This document shows positions 1-13,667 of a DNA stretch of 64,000 nt, in pieces. A model generated the notes under the pieces. That model made no database searches, had not been told where the DNA came from, and worked only from the letters and a program-made list of their open reading frames with translations. Position 1 is the first letter of the stretch. The number at the start of each line of letters is the position of its first letter. This stretch comes from Clostridium_I sp963725425. Its GTDB lineage: Bacteria; Bacillota; Clostridia; Clostridiales; Clostridiaceae. Made by a program: the position numbers and the translations under genes. The stretch spans positions 1-64,000 of the forward strand of contig CAVRYJ010000041.1 in the NCBI GenBank assembly GCA_963725425.1, read 5' to 3'.

Positions 1-450
1 AAGTTTAGGTAATGTTATAACAACATCGGCTTCATATGGAGCTCTTGCAACATTCCAAGACTTACATAAGATTGAATTATCAAGTTTTACATGTACGCTA
101 TCAGAAAAATCTTCAAATTTAACTCCATATTTTTCTGCAACAGCTATAAGTCCGCATTTTTCTGCAGCCTTTCTAGCATCACCAAACCCTGGTGAATCAC
201 CAAATGATATGTTTTCTGTATAATCACTTATTATTCTTATTACTGACTCAAAAACAGAATAATGCGTAACTGTAGGAGATCCAGGTTTTTCAGCACTAAG
301 CAAATTAGGTTTTAATAAAACTTTGCTATTTATAGGTATAAGTTTTCTTAAGAATTCATCTCCTCCTAGTATTTCAAAACCTTCTCTTATCTTATTTTCT
401 ATATGTTTCACGTCATAGTCTTCACATTTTAAAAGTGCTATCTTTGCCAA
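1..450 (-). CDS. DUF362 family protein, 3' end outside window
   Basis: Only the first 150 codons are inside the window; the gene runs off the left edge. I chose a TTG start at 450 because GGGGGGAG lies 8 bases upstream and the frame stays open to base 1. The N-terminal part shows the DUF362 pattern: a KVLLKPNLL motif, a PTVTHYSVF stretch and GDSPGFGDARKAAEKCG. DUF362 proteins often carry ferredoxin-like clusters in a later part that cannot be seen here. The function of the family is not established. It is followed downstream-in-genome by niaR on the same strand. Confidence 0.8.
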   Translation of the reverse strand, partial: MAKIALLKCEDYDVKHIENKIREGFEILGGDEFLRKLIPINSKVLLKPNLLSAEKPGSPTVTHYSVFESVIRIISDYTENISFGDSPGFGDARKAAEKCGLIAVAEKYGVKFEDFSDSVHVKLDNSILCKSWNVARAPYEADVVITLPKL

Positions 451-490
451 TGTTATGTCTCCCCCCACCAAATATAAAATTTCATAATTA

Positions 491-1006
491 TTAATCAGAA
501 ATTATAAAATTTTTCTTCTTCAATTCGTTTATTATATTATTTAAACAAGATTCATCCTCAACATTAATTGTGTGAAGATGTATTCCTCCAGTAAGTATTG
601 ATAGTGGTTCTGCTTGAAATTTCCTTAATTCATTTACAAAATTCTGGATATCATATGGAGTTTTTATCATTAATATACCTCTTATCTCTCCATAAAGTTT
701 ATGTTCAATTATAACATCTTCTATTATACCACCAAACTTAACAATAGTTTCTAATTCTTCTTCTATTTCTTCCGGACTATGGCTTACTGCTAGTACCTTT
801 CTAATATTATTTTTTTTAATTTCAGATATTATATACCCTTTGGGTGTAGCAATTATTTTACTGCCACTTGCTCTCAAAATAGCTATGTCCTTAACTATTA
901 TTTGTCTTGTTACTCCTAATTCTTTAGCCAATGTTTCACCTTTTATAGGTTCTCTGCTCTCCTCTAAAAGATTGTATATAAGCATTCTTCTTTCCTCTGA
1001 ATTCAT
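491..1006 (-). CDS. niaR: NiaR-type niacin-responsive repressor (HTH + 3H domain)
   Basis: 171 residues. Residues 1-60 form a DeoR/HTH_11-like winged helix (ETLAKELGVTRQIIVKDIAILR); residues about 75-165 match the 3H domain, named for three conserved histidines, here seen in HSPEE, IEHKLYG and GGIHLHT. In Firmicutes NiaR represses niacin uptake and NAD synthesis genes when nicotinic acid is plentiful. No obvious NAD gene is adjacent in this window; regulated genes would be elsewhere. The length is normal for the family. Assignment rests on the domain pair. Confidence 0.88.
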   Translation of the reverse strand: MNSEERRMLIYNLLEESREPIKGETLAKELGVTRQIIVKDIAILRASGSKIIATPKGYIISEIKKNNIRKVLAVSHSPEEIEEELETIVKFGGIIEDVIIEHKLYGEIRGILMIKTPYDIQNFVNELRKFQAEPLSILTGGIHLHTINVEDESCLNNIINELKKKNFIISD

Positions 1007-1033
1007 AATAACACCACCAACTTTAAATAATAC

Positions 1034-1528
1034 TCAATTTTTATTGTCACAAATTTTAATTATATTAAGTTCAGCATCTGATAGTAGATTCTCATTATGA
1101 TGATTTTCAATCAAATATAAGAATCTACTATTATAACCATATTTTTTTAAAATCTCTACCCCCATCTTACCATGATTATAATATACATCAATATCTTTTA
1201 TATTAATAAATTTTTTTATTTTTCCATTTGTAATACTATTTAAAATAACTATTATTGATTTATTTATAATGTTTACTTTCTTTTGTATTTTACCAATATC
1301 ATGTAATAATGATATTTTCACAAGTACTTCACTATTTAAACCTTTTTCTAAACACAAAAGTTTTACGTCCTTAGATACATTTATACAATGTTTCTGCTCA
1401 GATTTAGCTAGTCTTTTAAATAGTTTTAATTCATCCTTATTTAAAATTTTTTCTACGTATTTTATATCTTCCTCATTTATATCTGAACTCAATGTCCAAA
1501 CAAACTGCTTAATCCTATAAAAGAACAT
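1034..1528 (-). CDS. HD-domain protein (putative phosphohydrolase)
   Basis: 164 residues. It shows an HD-domain metal-binding pattern: a histidine in EQKHCINV, the HD pair in LLHDIGKIQKK, and later HGKMGVEIL and ENHHNEN histidines, consistent with an HDIG-type phosphohydrolase. The ATG at 1528 has GAGGAG nine bases upstream. Substrate unknown; the family includes nucleotide and cyclic-dinucleotide hydrolases. It lies just upstream of niaR on the same strand with a 27-base gap, so the two may be cotranscribed. Confidence 0.75.
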   Translation of the reverse strand: MFFYRIKQFVWTLSSDINEEDIKYVEKILNKDELKLFKRLAKSEQKHCINVSKDVKLLCLEKGLNSEVLVKISLLHDIGKIQKKVNIINKSIIVILNSITNGKIKKFINIKDIDVYYNHGKMGVEILKKYGYNSRFLYLIENHHNENLLSDAELNIIKICDNKN

Positions 1529-1667
1529 TATTTAATACTCCTCTACATAGTTGTTAAGATATCTCTAAAAAAATACTGGTCATATACTTACTTTTTTTTG
1601 AAAATTCCTTAGTTAAAATTATATATTATATGAAGATTATTTTAAACTATAATATATAAAAACGGGC

Positions 1668-1691
1668 AAAAAAAATAGCCTACACTGGCTA
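1668..1691 (-). terminator. Intrinsic terminator after tRNA-Ala
   Basis: On the minus strand TAGCC (1691-1687), a six-base loop and GGCTA (1680-1676) are followed by eight Ts. It closes the rRNA-tRNA transcription unit. Confidence 0.8.
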
Positions 1692-1698
1692 CTTTAAA

Positions 1699-1774
1699 TG
1701 GTGGAGGTAAAGAGATTCGAACTCTTGACCCCCTGCGTGCAAGGCAGGTGCTCTCCCAACTGAGCTATACCCCC
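1699..1774 (-). tRNA. tRNA-Ala (UGC)
   Basis: 76 bases including an encoded CCA end. The acceptor stem GGGGGTA pairs with TACCTCC (one G-T pair), the D arm is TAGCTCAGTTGGGAGAGC, the anticodon loop reads CTTGCAC, and the T arm contains GTTCGAATC. It lies three bases behind tRNA-Met in the 5S-distal tail of the rrn operon. Confidence 0.97.
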
Positions 1775-1777
1775 ATA

Positions 1778-1854
1778 TGGTGGACCTTCAGGGACTCGAA
1801 CCCCAGACCGACCGGTTATGAGCCGGTTGCTCTAACCAACTGAGCTAAAGATCC
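1778..1854 (-). tRNA. tRNA-Met (CAU)
   Basis: 77 bases with encoded CCA. Acceptor GGATCTT pairs with AAGGTCC; the anticodon stem ACCGG/CCGGT holds the loop CTCATAA. The body resembles elongator tRNA-Met, but CAU anticodons are also used by initiator tRNA and by lysidine-modified tRNA-Ile; the A-U/G-U rich acceptor and the lack of the three G-C pairs of initiators argue for elongator Met. Confidence 0.9.
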
Positions 1855-1860
1855 ATTGTG

Positions 1861-1900
1861 TTTAATAAAAAATATTGAAAGAGTTTTACTCTTTCAATAT
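1861..1900 (-). terminator. Intrinsic terminator between 5S rRNA and the two tRNAs
   Basis: On the minus strand ATATTGAAAGAG, a TAAAA loop and CTCTTTCAATAT form a 12-bp stem followed by TTTTTTATT. It starts right after the 5S 3' end and ends only six bases before the mature 5' end of tRNA-Met, leaving no room for a separate tRNA promoter. Confidence 0.85.
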
Positions 1901-1902
1901 AG

Positions 1903-2020
1903 ACCCAGCGACGACTTACTCTTCCACCGGGCTACCCCTGCAGTACCATCAGCGCTTTAGAGCTTAACCTTCGTGTTCGGAATGGGAACGGGTGTTGCCT
2001 CTAAGCCATTATCACTGGAT
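1903..2020 (-). rRNA. rrf: 5S ribosomal RNA
   Basis: About 118 bases. The 5' end ATCCAGTG pairs with the 3' end CGCTGGGT; the conserved internal blocks CCCGTTCCCATTCCGAACAC and GGTTAAG are present. Ends are estimated from helix I. Confidence 0.95.
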
Positions 2021-2248
2021 TAAGCAGATGTTCCAAATCTTCCATTTGGCACAGTCGCTTATGCAAATCGCACAGCGATTTACTTTCCTTTAAAAATAAA
2101 CCCTCAACCCTAGGAATCTTACAACCCTCAAATCCAAGCACAAGAAATCTTAATCAAATATAAGAATTCAATACTTAAACCCAAAAACTTCTTAATCCTA
2201 AAATCCAACAATCTATTTTCTAAAGTAAATATGAGAATTTGCACTCTC

Positions 2249-2262
2249 AAAATTGCATAGTA
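2249..2262 (-). other. 23S processing-stem arm, 3' side
   Basis: The minus-strand sequence TACTATGCAATTTT is the exact complement of AAAATTGCATAGTA at 5371-5358 in the 16S-23S spacer. The two would pair across the 23S gene to form the RNase III processing stem known for bacterial rrn operons. Confidence 0.75.
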
Positions 2263-2288
2263 TACAAACAAATAAAGTAAAATATATT

Positions 2289-7052
<4,764 letters not shown>

Positions 7053-7193
7053 AGTGTTTGATTAAGCTCATTTCGCTTAATATAAATATTTTAAATCTTA
7101 TTTCTAAGATTCAAAGAAATTTGCTGGTTTACTTAATTCTTATTCTCTGTTTAATTTTCAAAGATCACTTCGTTGCGTTTATGCAACTCTTAT

Positions 7194-7223
7194 ATACTAT
7201 CACAAGTTGAAACCCTTTGTCAA
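7194..7223 (-). promoter_or_regulatory. rrn operon promoter
   Basis: On the minus strand TTGACA (7223-7218), an 18-base spacer and TAGTAT (7199-7194), about 145 bases before mature 16S. It is the only strong sigma-A-like match between gyrA and 16S. Confidence 0.7.
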
Positions 7224-7460
7224 TACTTTTTTTCAGTATCAATTCAGTTTGTTATTTGTTTTTTCTCGTTCGTTTCTTGCGACGTGTTCTATAATACCAT
7301 AATTATTTATACTAGTTTACTATATGCACCTCAATTAATTAAATTAAACCCTAAATTCTTTGATTTTTGGTACAAATACATTAATTTAACATAATGGATA
7401 CGCACGGTGATGTATATGAGTTAAAAACGTATTTTTCAAACAAATTTACTGTTATAAATG

Positions 7461-7498
7461 AAAAAAAGTCGGCAATATATATTATATATTGCCGACTT
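7461..7498 (-). terminator. Intrinsic terminator of the gyrBA unit
   Basis: AAGTCGGCAATATAT and ATATATTGCCGACTT form a perfect 15-bp stem with an ATT loop, followed by a T run on the minus strand, a few bases after the gyrA stop codon. Confidence 0.9.
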
Positions 7499-7506
7499 CA
7501 CCTTAG

Positions 7507-10029
7507 TTAGTTATCATTATTTTCTTTTGTATTTACTATGTTATCATCTATACTTACTATATCATCCTCTAAAACATCTACAATATCATCATCTAAAACC
7601 AATTTTTCATCTTCAATATCTATTTTAGCTAATGCTACAACTTGTTCGTCATTGGTTTTTCGCATTAGTGTTACTCCCATAGCATTTCTACTAGTAGTTG
7701 ATATATCAGATACATTTATTCTAATAACAATATCATTACTATTTATAAGCATCATCTCATCGGTATCCTTAACCATTCTAGCCCCAACAAGTTCTCCGGT
7801 TTTTTCAGTTACTTTGTAAGTTATTACTCCCTTTCCACCTCTTTTTTGAAGTGAATACTCACTAACATGCGTCCTCTTTCCAAAACCGTTGGAACTTACT
7901 ACAAGGACCTCTTGCTCGGGATCTACAACCTCTAAACTAACAACAATGTCATCACCTCTAAGTCTTATACCTCTGACTCCAGCAGCATTTCTACCAAGTG
8001 GTCTAGCATCTTGTTCATTAAATCTAATAGCATAACCTTGTTTTGTAACAATTAATATTTCACTATGTCCAGTTGTTAATCTTACATCAATAAGTTCATC
8101 ATCATCTTTAAGATGTATTGCATTAAGCCCACTCTTTCTAATAGATGAATATTGATCTAATGATGTCTTTTTAATCACACCTTTTTTAGTACCCATTATT
8201 AAATAATTATCCGAATTAAATTCCCTTAAAGTTATTATAGCCTGAATCTTATCACCCTGGTCTAACTGAAGGAGATTTATCAAATTCGTTCCCTTGGCAG
8301 TTCTACCAGCCTCAGGAATTTCATATGCCTTTAATCTATAAGCTCTACCTCTATTACTAAAGAATAACACATGATCATGTGTTGATGTTATAAATATATG
8401 TTCTACAAAATCATCATCTTTTGTAGCAAGTGCTTGTATACCTCTTCCTCCTCTTCTCTGAGAAGTATAAGTATCAGCAGGTATTCTCTTTATGTATCCT
8501 GCGTGAGTAAGTGTTATTACAACATCTTCCTCTGAAATAAGATCTTCTATATCTATCTCATTTTCAACACTCTCAATTATTGTTCTTCTTTCGTCACCAT
8601 ATTTTGCTTTAATTTCTGTAAGTTCCTCTTTTATGATATTTAAAACTATTTGTCTATCTCCCAGTATGCTCTTTAAATATTCTATATTTTTCATTAATTC
8701 TTTTAACTCATCTTCAATTTTATCTCTTTCTAAACCAGTAAGTCTTCTTAATTTCATCTCAACAATAGCTTCTGCTTGAGTTTCTGAAAGGTTAAATTTC
8801 TCCATCAAACTCTGTTCAGCATCATGTACTACTTTAGATGCTCTTATAATATTAATCACTTCATCAATGTGATCAAGTGCAATTTTAAGACCTTCTAATA
8901 AGTGAGCCCTAGCATTTGCTTTTTCTAATTCAAACTGAGTTCTTCTTGTAATAATCTCTTCTTGGAACTCAATATAGTTTTCTAGTATCTGCTTTAAATT
9001 AAGGTACTGAGGCTTTCCATCAACTAGTGCAAGCATAATAATACCAAAACTATCTTGAAGTTTTGTATGCTTATATAGCTGATTTAGTAAAACTTGAGGA
9101 TTTGCATCCCTTTTAAGTTCAATTACTATTCTCATTCCATCTCTATCTGATTCATCTCTAAGATCAGATATTCCATTTATTTTCTTATCTTTAACAAGTT
9201 CTGCCATATTTTCTATAAGTCTTGCCTTATTAACCTGATATGGTAACTCAGTTACAATAATTACATGTCTTCCGTTAATTTCTTCAATTTCTGTTTTTGA
9301 TCTTATAACAACTTTACCCCTACCTGTTTCATAGGCGCTTCTTATACCAGCTTTACCCATTATACTTGCAGCTGTAGGAAAATCCGGTCCTTTTATTTTA
9401 GTCATAAGTTCTAGTATTGAGGTTTCGCTATTGTCAATTAACATAAAAACAGCATCAATGACTTCGTTTAAGTTGTGAGGTGGTATGTTTGTTGCCATAC
9501 CAACAGCAATACCTGCTGAACCATTGACAAGTAGATTAGGAAATCTTGATGGTAGTACTGATGGTTCTTCTTCTTCACCATCAAAATTTGGAACAAAGTC
9601 AACTGTATTTTTATTAATATCTCTTATCATTTCAAGTGTTATTTTATTCATCTTAGCTTCTGTATATCTCATTGCAGCCGCTGAATCTCCATCTACAGAA
9701 CCAAAATTCCCATGTCCATCTACAAGAGGGTACCTTAAGTTAAAATCTTGTGCCATTCTAACTAAAGCACCATAAACTGATGAATCTCCATGTGGATGAT
9801 ACTTACCAAGAACGTCTCCTACTATTCTTGCACATTTTCTATATCCTTTTTCAGGGCTTAATCCTAACTCCTGCATTGAATATATTATTCTTCTATGAAC
9901 AGGCTTAAGACCATCTCTTACGTCTGGAAGTGCACGATCTACTATTACACTCATTGCGTAATCTATATAACATTTTTTCATTTCGCTACTTATATCTACT
10001 TCTAAAACTTTACCTTCATTTTTATTCAT
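7507..10029 (-). CDS. gyrA: DNA gyrase subunit A
   Basis: 840 residues from the ATG at 10029, preferred to an in-frame GTG at 10038 because GAGGTG sits six bases before it. GyrA carries the breakage-reunion site: catalytic tyrosine in AAMRYTEAKM, the quinolone-determining region (HPHGDSSVYGALVRMAQDF), and the C-terminal pinwheel with the GyrA box QRRGGRG. The last 40 residues are strongly acidic. It forms the A2B2 gyrase with the GyrB encoded just upstream and introduces negative supercoils. The spacing of 29 bases to gyrB indicates one operon. Confidence 0.98.
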   Translation of the reverse strand: MNKNEGKVLEVDISSEMKKCYIDYAMSVIVDRALPDVRDGLKPVHRRIIYSMQELGLSPEKGYRKCARIVGDVLGKYHPHGDSSVYGALVRMAQDFNLRYPLVDGHGNFGSVDGDSAAAMRYTEAKMNKITLEMIRDINKNTVDFVPNFDGEEEEPSVLPSRFPNLLVNGSAGIAVGMATNIPPHNLNEVIDAVFMLIDNSETSILELMTKIKGPDFPTAASIMGKAGIRSAYETGRGKVVIRSKTEIEEINGRHVIIVTELPYQVNKARLIENMAELVKDKKINGISDLRDESDRDGMRIVIELKRDANPQVLLNQLYKHTKLQDSFGIIMLALVDGKPQYLNLKQILENYIEFQEEIITRRTQFELEKANARAHLLEGLKIALDHIDEVINIIRASKVVHDAEQSLMEKFNLSETQAEAIVEMKLRRLTGLERDKIEDELKELMKNIEYLKSILGDRQIVLNIIKEELTEIKAKYGDERRTIIESVENEIDIEDLISEEDVVITLTHAGYIKRIPADTYTSQRRGGRGIQALATKDDDFVEHIFITSTHDHVLFFSNRGRAYRLKAYEIPEAGRTAKGTNLINLLQLDQGDKIQAIITLREFNSDNYLIMGTKKGVIKKTSLDQYSSIRKSGLNAIHLKDDDELIDVRLTTGHSEILIVTKQGYAIRFNEQDARPLGRNAAGVRGIRLRGDDIVVSLEVVDPEQEVLVVSSNGFGKRTHVSEYSLQKRGGKGVITYKVTEKTGELVGARMVKDTDEMMLINSNDIVIRINVSDISTTSRNAMGVTLMRKTNDEQVVALAKIDIEDEKLVLDDDIVDVLEDDIVSIDDNIVNTKENNDN

Positions 10030-10058
10030 GTAACACACCTCTTTTACTGTGCTTTATA

Positions 10059-11969
10059 TTAAATATCTAAATTTATAACATTTTTAGCATTTTGTTGAAT
10101 GAACTCTCTACGTGGTTCTACTTTATCACCCATAAGAATGGTGAATATTTCATCAGCTTCCCTGGCATCTTGTACTGTTGCCTTTAATAGTATCCTTCTA
10201 TCTGGGTCCATAGTTGTTTCCCAAAGTTGCTCAGGATTCATCTCGCCAAGTCCTTTGTATCTTTGAATATTCGTATTATTGTCTTTTCCTCCAAGCTCAA
10301 TTACAGCTCTATCTAATTCATCATCTGTATAGCAATATGTTTCTTTTTTACCTTTTGCAACTTTGTATAATGGAGGTTGAGCTATAAACACATGTCCTTT
10401 CTCAACAAGTTCTTTCATATATCTATAAAAGAATGTCAATAATAGCGTTCTAATATGGGCACCATCTACATCGGCATCAGTCATGATTATAATTCTATGA
10501 TATCTTATCTTTTCTAAATTAAAATCCTGACTTATTCCTGCACCAAAAGCGGTTATCATTGCTCTTATCATTTCAGAGTTTAAAATTTTATCTATTCTCT
10601 GTTTTTCAACATTCATTATTTTTCCTCTTAAAGGAAGTATTGCCTGAAATTTTCTATTTCTACCTTGTTTAGCAGAACCGCCAGCGGAATCACCTTCGAC
10701 TATATAAATTTCACATTCAGATGGATCTTTAGAAGAACAATCAGCAAGCTTTCCTGGTAATGTTGTACTTTCTAGTACAGATTTTCTCCTTGTAAGTTCT
10801 CTTGCTTTTTTAGCAGCTTCTCTTGCTCTTGCTGCAATTAGGGACTTATCTATTATAGTTTTCCCAAGTATTGGATCTTCCTCTAAGTAGTTACTTATTT
10901 TTTCTCCAACAATGGTATCTACTATTCCTCTTACTTCACTATTTCCAAGTTTTGTTTTCGTCTGTCCTTCAAATTGAGGGTTTGCAAGCTTGATAGATAT
11001 AACTGCCGTTAAACCTTCTCTTATGTCATCTCCAGATAAGTTCTTATCATTTTCTTTTATAAAACCATACCTTCTAGCATAATCATTTATAACTCTAGTC
11101 AATGCTGATTTGAATCCAGCAAGATGAGTACCTCCCTCTACTGTATCAATGTTATTAGCAAAAGAAAACAAATTTTCTACATATCCATCGTTATACTGCA
11201 TAGCAATTTCAACTTCATAATCATCTTTTCTTCCTTCAATGTAAATTGGTTCTTTAAATAATGGCTCTTTATTTCTATTCAGGTATGAAACAAAAGATTT
11301 TATACCACCTTCATAATGGAATAGTTCTTGTTTATCTTGTCTTTCATCAATAAAGTTAATTTTAATACCCTTATTCAAAAAAGCTAATTCTCTTATCCTT
11401 TGGGCCAAAGTGTCATATTCAAATTCTATACTTTCAAAAATTTCAGTATCTGGTTTGAAATTAATTTGAGTACCATGTTCATCAGTGTCTCCCAATTTTT
11501 CAAAAGCACTAGCTACCTTACCTCTAGCAAAACATTGTCTCCAAATATGTCCTTCGTTTTTTACTATAACTTCACAGGTTTCAGACAACGCATTGACAAC
11601 AGATGCTCCAACACCATGAAGTCCACCTGAAACCTTGTAGCCTGATCCGCCAAATTTTCCACCCGCATGAAGTACTGTCATTATAACTTCAACTGTTGGT
11701 ATACCCATTTTATGATGTATGCCTACAGGCATACCTCTTCCATCATCCGCTATGGATACTGAATTATCCTTATGAATGATTATATGTATATTGTGACAAA
11801 AACCTGCAAGTGCTTCATCAATACTATTATCTACTATTTCGTAAACAAGATGATGAAGTCCTCTAAGCGATGTACTACCTATATACATTCCCGGTCTTTT
11901 TCTTACTGCTTCTAATCCTTCAAGTACTTGTATCTGACTTTCATCATAAATTCCATCATTTTTCGACAT
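10059..11969 (-). CDS. gyrB: DNA gyrase subunit B
   Basis: 636 residues. The GHKL ATPase domain shows DNSIDEALAG, DDGRGMPVG and GGLHGVGASVVNALS; the TOPRIM domain has EGDSAGGSAKQGR and DADVDGAHIRTLLL; the end RREFIQQNA is standard. GAGG lies eight bases before the ATG. It supplies ATP hydrolysis to gyrase. It is preceded by remB and followed by gyrA, the usual clostridial order. Confidence 0.98.
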   Translation of the reverse strand: MSKNDGIYDESQIQVLEGLEAVRKRPGMYIGSTSLRGLHHLVYEIVDNSIDEALAGFCHNIHIIIHKDNSVSIADDGRGMPVGIHHKMGIPTVEVIMTVLHAGGKFGGSGYKVSGGLHGVGASVVNALSETCEVIVKNEGHIWRQCFARGKVASAFEKLGDTDEHGTQINFKPDTEIFESIEFEYDTLAQRIRELAFLNKGIKINFIDERQDKQELFHYEGGIKSFVSYLNRNKEPLFKEPIYIEGRKDDYEVEIAMQYNDGYVENLFSFANNIDTVEGGTHLAGFKSALTRVINDYARRYGFIKENDKNLSGDDIREGLTAVISIKLANPQFEGQTKTKLGNSEVRGIVDTIVGEKISNYLEEDPILGKTIIDKSLIAARAREAAKKARELTRRKSVLESTTLPGKLADCSSKDPSECEIYIVEGDSAGGSAKQGRNRKFQAILPLRGKIMNVEKQRIDKILNSEMIRAMITAFGAGISQDFNLEKIRYHRIIIMTDADVDGAHIRTLLLTFFYRYMKELVEKGHVFIAQPPLYKVAKGKKETYCYTDDELDRAVIELGGKDNNTNIQRYKGLGEMNPEQLWETTMDPDRRILLKATVQDAREADEIFTILMGDKVEPRREFIQQNAKNVINLDI

Positions 11970-11983
11970 TAAAATCCTCCTAT

Positions 11984-12247
11984 CTAAGGTTCTAAATAAA
12001 ACATTTGACTTCTTTTACATAAAGTCGAAGAAGATATTGGAGACAAAAATACTTTACTCTTCTTATCCACTTCTGCAATTACAAATGATTTTGCCTTATC
12101 TTTTGTAATCCTCTCAACGAAACCGTCTTCTTCTGCCATTCTTAAAAACTGACTAGTATCAGAGCTATACATAGTAGTTTCTATATCAAAAATCCCAATA
12201 ACATCTTTTATTGGCACCACAACATTCTCACCTAAATGCAAAAACAT
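11984..12247 (-). CDS. remB: RemB/DUF370 family regulator
   Basis: 87 residues, beginning FLHLGENVVVPIKDVIGIFDIE, the signature of the DUF370 (RemA/RemB) family found between recF and gyrB in many Firmicutes. RemA of Bacillus is a DNA-binding regulator of biofilm matrix genes; the RemB-type paralog next to recF is less well understood, so its role here is inferred. AAGGAGG precedes the start. It lies 27 bases from recF and 14 from gyrB, in one operon. Confidence 0.85.
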   Translation of the reverse strand: MFLHLGENVVVPIKDVIGIFDIETTMYSSDTSQFLRMAEEDGFVERITKDKAKSFVIAEVDKKSKVFLSPISSSTLCKRSQMFYLEP

Positions 12248-12274
12248 GATAATCCTCCTTATTTCAAAATTTAC

Positions 12275-13360
12275 TCATGATATTTTTCCGTCTTTAACAT
12301 TAAATATTTTAAAACTGCTATCTATATATTTCTCTATATCATTAATACTTGTGCATGTAATTATTGTTTGTATTCCACTTATAGATTTTAAAATATATCT
12401 TTGCCTTGAAGCATCAAGTTCTGATAAAACATCATCTAGTAGCAGTACAGGAGTTTCACCTGTATACTTTTTTAAAATATTTATTGTAGCAAACTTTATT
12501 GTAAGAATAGCGGTTCTTTGTTGTCCTTGGGATCCGTAACTCCTTGTATCTATACCATTTATATTTATACTAAAATCATCTTTATGTGGTCCAGATGACG
12601 AACCCCCCCTATCAATATCTCTTTTCCTATTATTTTTGTAAATATTTAATAAATCTTTTTCTATATTTTCAAAATCCTTAACTCCTGTAATATATCTGAA
12701 TTCTATATTTTCTTTTTGGTTTGTTATATCGTTATGTATAGCATTTCCATATTTGTTTAATTTCTCTATATAGTCCAATCTATATTTTATTATTGAGCTA
12801 CCATACTTTGAGAGTTGTATATCATAAACATCTAAAATATCTAAATTAGTATAACTTCTACTTCTTAGTACCGCATTACGTTCTTCCAAAACCTTATTAT
12901 ACTGTACTAAGTTATAATAGTATCTATCATTTAGCTTAGTTAGTTCTATATCTAGAAATTTCCTTCTATAACTTGGTGAATCCTTTATAATTTTTAGGTC
13001 TTCAGGTGAAAATATAACCGCATTAAAAATTCCAAAAAGTTCAGATATTTTTCTTAACTTAATAGAATTTACATTTATACCCTTTTTACCTTCTTTAAAA
13101 ATTTTTATCTGGATTTTTTTATCAATTCTATCTTTACAAACATAAAGACTTATATATGCTTCATCTTTATTCCAAAAAATAAGTTCTTTATCTCTATTAG
13201 TACGGTGGGACTTTGCTATACTACAGTAATATATACTTTCAAGTACATTTGTCTTTCCTTGAGCATTGTCGCCAGTGAAAATATTTATACCTTCACTCAT
13301 TTCAATGCTAAGCTTTTCATAATTTCTAAAATTATTAAGTTCTAATGACCTTATATGCAT
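12275..13360 (-). CDS. recF: DNA replication and repair protein RecF
   Basis: 361 residues. An SMC-like ATPase with Walker A GDNAQGKTN near residue 35, the signature SQGQQRT near 280 and Walker B LLLDDVLSELD near 305. RecF acts with RecO and RecR to load RecA at gaps. The ATG at 13360 begins HIRSLELNNFRNY, as usual for the family. It belongs to the dnaN - S4 protein - recF - remB - gyrBA run. Confidence 0.97.
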   Translation of the reverse strand: MHIRSLELNNFRNYEKLSIEMSEGINIFTGDNAQGKTNVLESIYYCSIAKSHRTNRDKELIFWNKDEAYISLYVCKDRIDKKIQIKIFKEGKKGINVNSIKLRKISELFGIFNAVIFSPEDLKIIKDSPSYRRKFLDIELTKLNDRYYYNLVQYNKVLEERNAVLRSRSYTNLDILDVYDIQLSKYGSSIIKYRLDYIEKLNKYGNAIHNDITNQKENIEFRYITGVKDFENIEKDLLNIYKNNRKRDIDRGGSSSGPHKDDFSININGIDTRSYGSQGQQRTAILTIKFATINILKKYTGETPVLLLDDVLSELDASRQRYILKSISGIQTIITCTSINDIEKYIDSSFKIFNVKDGKIS

Positions 13361-13417
13361 AATTCACACCTTATATATTATAACATAAGTATTTAAACTT
13401 ATGGAGAAACTAATTAT

Positions 13418-13633
13418 TTATACTATTTTGTAACTTTCACCATTAAATTCTACTATGTCACCCTTTACTAGCTTTTTGCCTCTTTGAACTTCAACTTTAC
13501 CATTGAGTTTAATATCTCCATTTTTTATATAGAACTTTGCATCAGATCCTTGACTTGTAATACCTGACCATTTTAAAAATCCATCAAGCTTTATTATTTC
13601 AGTTTGAACTTTTATTTCTTTCATGTAATTCAC
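13418..13633 (-). CDS. yaaA: S4-domain RNA-binding protein YaaA/RlbA type
   Basis: 71 residues. A single S4 domain (IKLDGFLKWSGITSQGSDAK, then NGKVEVQRGKKLVKGDIVEFN). It is conserved between dnaN and recF across Firmicutes. Its role is thought to be in ribosome assembly or function; that is known only for homologs. GGAGGGGTGA precedes the ATG. Confidence 0.88.
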   Translation of the reverse strand: MNYMKEIKVQTEIIKLDGFLKWSGITSQGSDAKFYIKNGDIKLNGKVEVQRGKKLVKGDIVEFNGESYKIV

Positions 13634-13667
13634 CCCTCCTATTAGATTATAACCAATTTTTATTATT

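Noticed and set aside
7066..7394. Short plus-strand frames upstream of 16S
   Set aside because: They lie antisense to the rrn leader and promoter and have no homology.
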